The notes under the pieces were generated by a model. That model did not search any database. It had not been told where the DNA came from and saw only the letters and a program-made list of their open reading frames with translations. From Pleodorina starrii (Eukaryota; Chlorophyta; Chlorophyceae; Chlamydomonadales; Volvocaceae), in the NCBI GenBank assembly GCA_030267565.1, contig BRXU01000001.1, positions 7,384,001 to 7,448,000 of the forward strand: DNA of 64,000 nt. Direction: 5' to 3'. Positions 57,301-64,000 of the stretch are shown one piece after another; position 1 is the stretch's first letter, and each line of letters begins with the position of its first letter. Both the position numbers and the translations under genes were made by a program.

Positions 57301-60300
57301 GCGGAGCCGTCCCCCCGACAGGTGTGCTAACCGATCGCGCCGTCTCGCGAGCGCAACAACCGATGCAGCCGGGCTGGCCATCGGATACGATTGCGTGTTT
57401 GACGGCACGACCAGATGTGACATATACCCCGATACCCGTGCGTTCCGGAACGGAGAAGTCGTTCGCAAAGGAACAGGCGTCAGCCCGTGCAGGCGTTAGG
57501 CAGCCCATCCCCGTTCCCGGCTCGCTGCTACATCCCGGCCTGCCCGCCCTGCCGCACCACTTGGTCTGGGTGCTCGCATCGTACATGTAGGGCCCAAAAG
57601 GCGTGTCGGTCACATTGGGCCCGTACTGCGTGCGGTTGGAGTTCTGCCAGGGCAGCGTGCTGTAGTCCAGGGGCGGCACATCAAAGGTGGCGGAGGCGTT
57701 GGCGCCCGCAATGTTAATGGTGAGCATAGCCACCAGACCGATACCACCTGCTGGAGCATGGGCACGTGGAAACGCGGGCCGCCGGCGGGAGCCGCGGAGC
57801 ACAGGAGGGCGCACAGGAGAAGCCCCGGGGCCGGTGGAATATGGCTTGTGTAAGGGCGTCCTTGCTATTTGTGGGTAGGGCCCAGCAACGACGGGTGGCT
57901 GGTGTGCCGGCGTGTTGGAAGTAGGACCGGGATAACCCGCCTGCGGTGCGGGGCTGGACTGCCGCGCTGAACCCCCGGCACCCCCGCACCTCCACCACCA
58001 CCACAACCACCTGCCAGAACCGTTGCAATCAATCAAGGCGGAGAGAGGCAACCTGCATGCCTAGGTGCATTGCACAGCGTCCATTCGCAACTGCGGCCGC
58101 GTGCGACCTCGACGGTGCGGCACCGGGCTATACCACGTTACTAGGCAAAGCGCAGAGAGCGCAGAGAGTCCAGGGAAGGGGGGGTGTAGAGAATGAAGAT
58201 GATACCGCAGGCGGTGGAGCGGAGCGGGATGAAGGAGGGGCAGGCTGGAAGAGGTTACCTTGCGTGAGGTTGTAGGGTCCAATGATGGTGAGGTTGCGAG
58301 TGCTGATGGCTTGGTGCACCTTGTCCTGGTTGAACCTGGCAGAGGCAATCATTTGGGCGGGGGGGGGGGGTAAAAAGAAGATAAGAAGATACCGCGGCGA
58401 AGGGACGGAGACGGGGGGTTCTGTGCTTCATTCGTGACCCCACCTACCCGGAATCCCAACAGTCCGAAGTGGGGTCCGACATCATGGGCATCACAACGGC
58501 TCGTCTTACGAATACCCACGCACTCGGTCTAACAAGGCAGGCAGGCCCAGCAGGATTGCATGTCTATGGGTTCCAGGCTTTACAGGCGCCAAAGCTGCTA
58601 ACCCCAACCTGACCTAATCGACTGCGATGGAGTTTCCTTGTCTGGGTGGGTTTCCTCTTTCCTTCGCTTCCCAACAACGCCCCGACGCACGCCCCTCCAA
58701 CGTCTTCCCCTTCACTCTGCACCGCAGACCGCACCCACTTGTCCTGCAGCCAGTCCTTCCCGATGGCCCTCCAGTTGGCGTCGTCCTTGGGGCCAGTGCC
58801 CAGCAGAGGGACCATGGTGTATATGATGCTGGGGGCAACAAAGCAGCGGGACACAAGCGGGGTTAGACAGATAGACACGTGTGTGGGGGGGGCTTGAATT
58901 GGAGGGGACACGCCCAGGCGAAGAAGTCTCATGGCTCCTGGCTAGGAGGGCTTAACAGGATGGAACCCAAACTGCAGAACAGCCCTCGCCAAGTCAGCCC
59001 CATCGACTCCACGCGGATCGTTCAGGCACCTAGTTCCCCCCACACCCCGTCATAGCCAGCCACATCCCACCACGAAACTACCCCGCCCCGCCCTGCCCCA
59101 CCCTAGCTGGACTGCTTTCCATGACCCCGATCCTGCCCCTACCTCGCACCTTCCACCGCAACCTCCCCTCACTCTCTCCACCCGCCCTGTCCCATCCAAT
59201 CGTCGCAACGGCACCACCACCACCACATACACCGTGCCACCAGCAGCAGCTCCGTGCCCACCCACCCCCACCCATCCACTCCTTCTCCGCTGCGATTTTT
59301 TTATTTTACCACCCACCCACCCACCCCACCCCACCCGTTGGGTATGAGTGACAGTGTCAGCACGCTGCCTGCATTGGAGAGGCGAATCATCTCCATCGCC
59401 ATGGGCGCGAATGTGCGGTTGACGGTCGGCCAGGAGGGATCCCGGCGCACGTACACGCTGCACACGTAGGCCGGCAGGAAGGCCTTGGCCAACTCCGTCT
59501 GGAGATACAGGCCTTTGTCGCGGACCACCTGCAGCAGCGGTGGCGGCAGCAGCGGCGGCGGCGGCGGCGGATGAGAGGTGCCTTGACAGCTGTGAGACCG
59601 CCATTGTGCCCAGCAGACGGTGATACCCTTGACAAGTATTCGCCGCCCATGAATGATGATGATCACCACCAGCACATCGCTTCTTGCAGTGCTCGGTTTT
59701 GGAGGTGACGCGGTGAAGGGGCGGCCACGGACGGTGGTGGTGGTGGTGGTGGTGGGAAGATGTGTTGTGATGTGTCGGATCGGTGTGCCCGCCCTGCACG
59801 TGAGCTGCGGACGGGGCATCTTGCCCGCCCTGCGGATGGCGGTCTTGCTGATGAGGCGTTGAGGCCGGATAGCCCACTGTCTTTTGTGCTAGCGTGCCTC
59901 ACGGGTTACGCCATGCAACGGTTACCGCATTTACTGAACAGCGTGGCATGCTTGGATCGTTTTAAACTCTAGACTCTTCAACGTACGGCAAGCCGAGGCA
60001 CTCCCACATTGAGGGGTAGACACCGCCCCGAGCCAGGCATTGCGCCTTTTGCAGTCAATAGGGAGTTGGGAAAGACAGAAGCTACTTCGCAGCCCTTTCC
60101 CGTGAGTTTCTGTTGCTCAAGATGTACGGTTGCATACGGCAAGGGTACGGCAGGGGTTTGGACTCCTTTTGAGGGGCCGATTACAACCTCTCGATTGCAA
60201 ACCCCTTACTCCTGAACAAAGGACTTCGTCCAAAGCAGGTACGGAGGCATGTGAGAGAGGGGGCTTATGGCTGGTGAGGGGTCCCCGAAACACAGCAGCG

Positions 60301-61058
60301 CCTGACAGACCAACTCACCGGTCACTGCACTTTTAGCAATCACACCCCAGGTGCGCGCATACGCTCATGAACATTGATATGTGATAAAAACCCGGTGGAT
60401 CGTCATCCTAACATACAGTTCCGAACTGAAACCAGTCTGAAGAAGTGTTACCGATATTTATTAGCCCGGGTCGGAAAGCCAGCTCACCTGCTGAGCAACT
60501 TCTCGGCGGTGCTGTGTTTCTTTTGCAGCGCTGGCAAAGACGGCCCATAGGCCTCCGCCCAGCAGCAGGATGAGCAGCAGGAGTGGGATGAGAGCCACTA
60601 GAGGGTCGCGCCGCACTGTCCTGACCACCGTCTGGAAAGTGCAGGGAGGAGCAAAACATAGAAATGCATCAAGATAGGCTGCCATAAAGCCTGCTTAGAA
60701 CAGCGTTGTATTACCTTTCGTGGCCGGCACGTACCTTGGCATCTTGGCAAAGAGCCTCCCAAGCCCGCTGGAACGGCGAGGCTTTGTGCTCCTCGACCTG
60801 AACTCCTTTCGTTAAGTCCCAGATGTTTTTGTCAATTTCCAGCTGCCCCTTACTTGCTACACGGAGGCCCCCAACTTCAGAGCGCAAGAATACATCCGAC
60901 TGCTTATTCTTTCTCTCACGGAAACTGCCAAATGCAGAATTAATGCGTTGGGCTAGAGTGAAGGACTGGAGGCCGGTCGCCGGATGGTGCTCCGGGTGAA
61001 CAAGGTTAAAGGTCCGTGATACTGAGTTCTCCCGAGTTGGCCCTTCGCTTTCACTCAT
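48975..61058 (-). CDS. CHASE-domain transmembrane class III nucleotide cyclase (1018 aa)
   Basis: Makes cAMP or cGMP. Twenty exons, all in phase (3057 nt): 60735-61058, 60488-60631, 59335-59528, 58739-58828, 58259-58335, 57428-57747, 56955-57326, 55689-55901, 55253-55324, 54784-54865, 53021-53068, 52712-52811, 52376-52472, 51887-51902, 51525-51644, 50959-50978, 50497-50624, 50073-50267, 49774-49895, 48975-49297. A cytosolic N-terminus (1-116) is followed by TM1 (about 119-140, PLLLLILLLGGGLWAVF). A CHASE sensor (about 155-500) has LIPNGIIYTMVPLL, NLTIIGPYNLTQGGIGLVAM and WGLTTVLISWD. TM2 is at about 542-563. The catalytic domain follows from about 594: metal Asp602 in VLFSDIVAYTT, metal Asp646 in DTIGDAIM, and Asn720/Arg724 in FGDTVNTASRMES. 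A long Pro/Ser/Gln tail follows. It carries a LINE and a TRIM in introns. Confidence 0.93.
49341..49364 (-). repeat. Dispersed intronic motif, copy 4
   Basis: Reverse complement begins TACCGTTCACGGGCTCCAGC and continues CTAT, matching the left two thirds of copies 1 and 3. It lies in the last cyclase intron, about 45 nt before the acceptor of the final exon in transcript sense. Confidence 0.65.
50802..50832. repeat. CAGC tetranucleotide microsatellite
   Basis: About seven and a half perfect copies inside the cyclase intron between exons 16 and 17. Confidence 0.9.
51322..51388. repeat. GCCT tetranucleotide microsatellite
   Basis: About 16 copies, two of them changed to GCTT, in the cyclase intron between exons 15 and 16. 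The ORFs across it (repeated LPAC or AGRQ) are artefacts. Confidence 0.95.
53332..54693 (-). mobile_element. 5'-truncated LINE retrotransposon in cyclase intron 10
   Basis: Bounded by an exact 15-bp direct repeat, AGGCCCCGCCTGCTA, at 53317-53331 and 54694-54708, which is the target-site duplication. The 3' end (left, since it lies on the minus strand) is a TTA-repeat tail at about 53332-53346. The body encodes the end of an RNase H domain and a zinc-knuckle C-terminus. Reverse transcriptase and upstream parts are missing, so this is a dead-on-arrival insertion of about 1.36 kb. It lies in the same orientation as the host gene, between exons 10 and 11, and does not disturb the coding frame. 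Confidence 0.93.
53463..54693 (-). pseudogene. LINE ORF2 fragment: RNase H end plus zinc-binding C-terminus
   Basis: Open for about 410 codons to a stop at 53463. The segment LLKVKAHTGVKYNEEADKAA is the last part of an RNase H domain, with its His and Asp. SGSCPLCHNPDSGAHILGGC followed by RHPRM is the CCHC-type knuckle found after RNase H in several LINE families. The 5' end is cut by truncation; the first about 10 codons of the apparent ORF belong to host sequence and the target duplication. The frame is undamaged, which suggests a fairly recent insertion. Confidence 0.88.
56221..56671. mobile_element. TRIM: intact miniature LTR retrotransposon in cyclase intron 7
   Basis: Two LTRs of 102 bp (56221-56322 and 56570-56671) read identically, each starting TGTAACGCC and ending GCACTACA (TG...CA). 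The 5' LTR is followed at once by TTGGTATCGAGACC, which resembles the initiator-Met tRNA primer-binding site. The 3' LTR is preceded by the polypurine tract AGAGGGGGGGGAA. A 5-bp target duplication GAGCG lies at 56216-56220 and 56672-56676. Internal length is 247 bp with no coding capacity, the definition of a TRIM. LTR identity implies recent insertion and a helper element elsewhere in the genome. Orientation by PBS and PPT is plus, antisense to the host gene. Confidence 0.96.
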
Positions 61059-64000
61059 TTTCTTCAATTGTTTGCTGGCGTGTCTCCAAGAGTAGGCGTG
61101 AACAAAAACAACTGGACCTTGAGCGTTTTCTTCGAGCTTTCCCCCGGGTACGGCTGGTTGCCTGTGCGCTCGCGTACTCGACGTAAGAATGCAGCCCGGG
61201 GCTTCTAAAACGCTTGTATGAAATTGTGAGTATTTTACGATTAGAGGTTATTCGCAGCATTACTGCAACTAACTTCACTCAACTAGGGAATCTGAGCCCG
61301 ATGCACTTGTACTCGATTCGTACATCTCGCTACGCATGGCGCGTAGTTTGTTTCGTATACAAGCAGGTTATCTAAAGTGCGTGCCACTGCGCGAAAAACG
61401 CAGCCGAGTGGATTGGTGTATAAAGATGCTAGAATCAGCGTCATAGTTAGGTCGAATTGCATGGCTTTGTAGCGACTCTGTTGGCACGAAATCGAGTTTA
61501 AATTAAATTGGCTACGCCACCACCGAATTTGCTGGCAATAGTAATTAATGGTGATCATCCTATGGGGATCCCAGCAGGGAGTCATACCGTCGCTCGACAC
61601 GGTCTGATATACATGCCGTTGTGCTTGTTGGGGAGCTGAACTCCTTTGCACAACTACAAGGTACTTTTACAAGTTACGGTAGTCCGTACGTTGAGTACGG
61701 AGTAAGTCGGGCTGCGTGCAGTCCTCAACATCCGGCGAAAAACAACTCATGATGTGGACAATAAAACTAATGTAGCATTATGCTTCATGCTATTTTCAGC
61801 TGCAGGTTAAAAATGCGGTGCTAATATGGGTTATCCGTGGCACCGCCGACAGCCGCCGACGTACGGTTAAATGTCTTCCATGGATTGTGCCGACTGCTAC
61901 GTGGGTTTGCCATATTCCACAACTAAATAATCCTAACCTTGGTATGCACAGGTTGGATATTTGGGCTAATAGGTATATAAACGCTACCCGCCGCTAATCT
62001 GGCGGCCTCTATCAGGCAACGAAGAAAATGAGAACGACATTTTTGGGCGCCCGATGCCCGCGATTTAGTGCCGTTGTATTGTACTTTCCAACTTTGTACT
62101 CTTACCATGTATTCGACTGCTGTACACTGCACTTCTTGTGACCATTGCGCGTCGGCAGCCTCAACACGATTGGCGATTCAAGGTCTAATCATCGCCGGAC
62201 GACTGCGTGGGTTGTCCCTCTGCGCTACAGAGCCACAGCCGGTGCTATCCCCACCGATTTACTGCTCACTAGACGGGGCCTTGGTGCGGGCGGCCTGGCC
62301 TACCTGTCGTTCAATGAGCCCTCTGCAAGTGATGACTGTAACAACACCACGGGTGTGCCCCCTGGGGGGCCTTTCCTTGCGCAGATGGTGCACAACACCG
62401 GTGCGTGCGCCTACTCTCTCAGGCTGGTCCGAGCCGCCCCCTGCATCCTCGTTGCATTCCTCGCAAAGTGTACGAGAGGGGGTTGTCGCTTCCTTTGCGT
62501 TGCCGGACACTGCTCCTTAGGAATCGGACCAGGACGCCTTCAAAACTTCCGGAGGTGTGAGGCCCGTCGCCCACTCGTCGCTGACTCCCGTCCTGTGTGA
62601 ACGGAACCTGACATACGGCCATGGTCCTTGAGTATCGTAGATGCTATGACGGAACGACTGAAATCACAGCTTGCTGCACGTGTATTGCATGCGTGTTGCT
62701 TTCCCATACTGACGCTCCGCCGCATCAATTGCGATACAGTTCTAACATGGCTCCTGGGATGCGGGCGGCAAGCTCCCTACCGACAGCACGCGACGTTGAG
62801 CAAAAGAAGTTACCGCAGCGTAGGGACTGAGACAGTCGGGGAATGCGGGCCGCTCGTGTGGCTGCGGGGCATTGGCCTGAGACATGTACCCGGCATCCAG
62901 CTTGTCGTCTGCTTTCGCAGAAGGCTCGCAGGCATCAAACTGATCTCAGACGGGGCCACGGAGGCAGGCAGCAAAGGGAGAAGTGTGCCCTCTGGCTGGC
63001 TTGCTCCTTAGTGGCCGGTACGCGGTACCCCTCTGCCGTGGGTGCTTGGCTACTGGGGGTTGCCGCGTTGCCCTTAAGTACCAGTATGGCTGTTCCGGGG
63101 CGTGTCTTTGGTCGCTTGGGCCCGGGAGCCCTCCGCGGTTTGGGCTGCAGCTGCGACAACGCCCCAGGTGCGGTATGTACCGCTGATCGTTACGGCCCCC
63201 GGTAAACCGATTCATATGGCAAAATGCGTGACACACCATGCACGACGGCCGTCTGAGGGCCTCCCGTTCCTTCCGTTCCTCAGTCGCGCACCGCAAGTCC
63301 TCATCCAGACACTTAGCAAAAGATCGGCTCCGCGCGCGGACGTACCTGTCACCCACCAAGCATGCAACCTCGTTGTTGCCGTAAATGCACTTTTCTCGCG
63401 CGAAGTATCGGTATCAGGTATGTAAAAACGTAACATGCCACATCTGGAGGGGTAACCCTAGCCCCTGCACCCCCCTAAAGACGGCTTCAGCTTTGCCCCC
63501 CGTCTGCCAGGTCGACGGCATCTCGTCTCTCGTTACCCCTCAAAATGGTCATGTATAATGCATGAGCATGGTGGCATCGTGGGAAACCAGTGGTAAGGCC
63601 CTGGTGGCGAGATCCGGAAACGCTGTACGGCGAAGGAGGGCTGGGCGCGGATCATGACTGCGAGCGGAGCAGCTTAGTCGGGCAGCTATCTGGTAGTTTT
63701 TGATGGCGTGGACACCGGGCCCTCGGAAGGGTAGAGACAGCGAGGCAGCGGGTCGCGCACTGCAGCGGAAACGACCATGGCAAAGGATAGCGCAACCAGG
63801 TCAGACAACACGAGCCACCCCCAGACGAGCGCACCCGTAGGAAAATACCTCGCTTGCTCCTGCTCCTGCCTTCCTATCTGGAAATCAGGCTTGACTAGCG
63901 CTGAGAACGAAGCTCCATATCTCTAGCAACCCTTGAAGCGTTACGGTGTTGTCTGTGACAGGAGGACTGGGCCATGCGCAATGCGGCGTCCGGCACCGCA
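61059..64000. other. Right-end interval upstream of the cyclase, no supported gene
   Basis: About 2.9 kb. The left end must carry the cyclase promoter. Several ORFs of 60-150 codons overlap on both strands (for example 62068-62520 and 62145-62600, the second opening on TTG, not ATG). None has motifs or splice structure I can defend. A gene lying mostly beyond the right edge could have an exon here. Confidence 0.4.

Noticed and set aside
62068..62600. Two overlapping plus-strand ORFs of about 150 codons
   Set aside because: They use different frames of the same DNA; the second opens on TTG, and neither shows motifs or usable splice junctions.

Overview
The window is nuclear DNA of a green alga, almost certainly a chlorophyte of the Chlamydomonas/Volvox (volvocine) type. 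The reasons are: genes broken by many short GT-AG introns; GC-rich exons with Ala/Gly/Gln/Pro homopolymers; introns full of C-rich or G-rich microsatellites; TGTAA polyadenylation signals; a coproporphyrinogen III oxidase of algal type; and a CHASE-domain receptor nucleotide cyclase, a class expanded in these algae. The exact species cannot be fixed from sequence alone.

Layout, left to right. 366-6288 (-) is the N-terminal part of a large WD40 beta-propeller protein that runs off the left edge. 6.3-9.1 kb is a gene-free interval with a 30-bp minisatellite, a 40-bp perfect palindrome and two related hairpin clusters. 9081-11465 (+) is an organelle-type guanylate kinase. 12881-15077 (+) is a propeller/NHL-like plus BTB protein. 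15958-19659 (-) is a TatD-type metal-dependent deoxyribonuclease. 20008-22456 (+) is an FSH-family serine hydrolase, divergent from TatD. 23144-24079 (-) is a single-exon protein of four Ala-rich tandem repeats that I do not recognise. 25880-28502 (-) is a secretory-pathway protein ending in a polysaccharide pyruvyl transferase-like domain. 31461-37405 (-) is a renalase-like FAD oxidoreductase with a Gln-rich tail, divergent across 359 bp from CPX1 (37765-40122, +), the plastid coproporphyrinogen III oxidase of haem/chlorophyll synthesis. 41246-42415 (+) is a small protein with S40/DUF584-like C-terminal motifs. 42.4-49.0 kb has no gene I can support. 48975-61058 (-) is a 20-exon, 1018-residue CHASE-domain class III nucleotide cyclase. 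61.1-64 kb has no supported gene.

Exon models were built by hand. Each uses GT/AG boundaries, keeps the reading frame through all junctions, and sums to a whole number of codons. Two mobile elements sit inside introns of the cyclase and explain sequence that otherwise looks like extra genes: a 5'-truncated LINE flanked by a 15-bp target-site duplication, and an intact 451-bp TRIM (miniature LTR retrotransposon) with identical 102-bp LTRs and a 5-bp duplication. A short dispersed motif recurs in introns of three different genes.

The genes are not an operon or pathway cluster. They are separate nuclear genes: tetrapyrrole synthesis, nucleotide metabolism, DNA hydrolysis, second-messenger signalling, and several unknowns.
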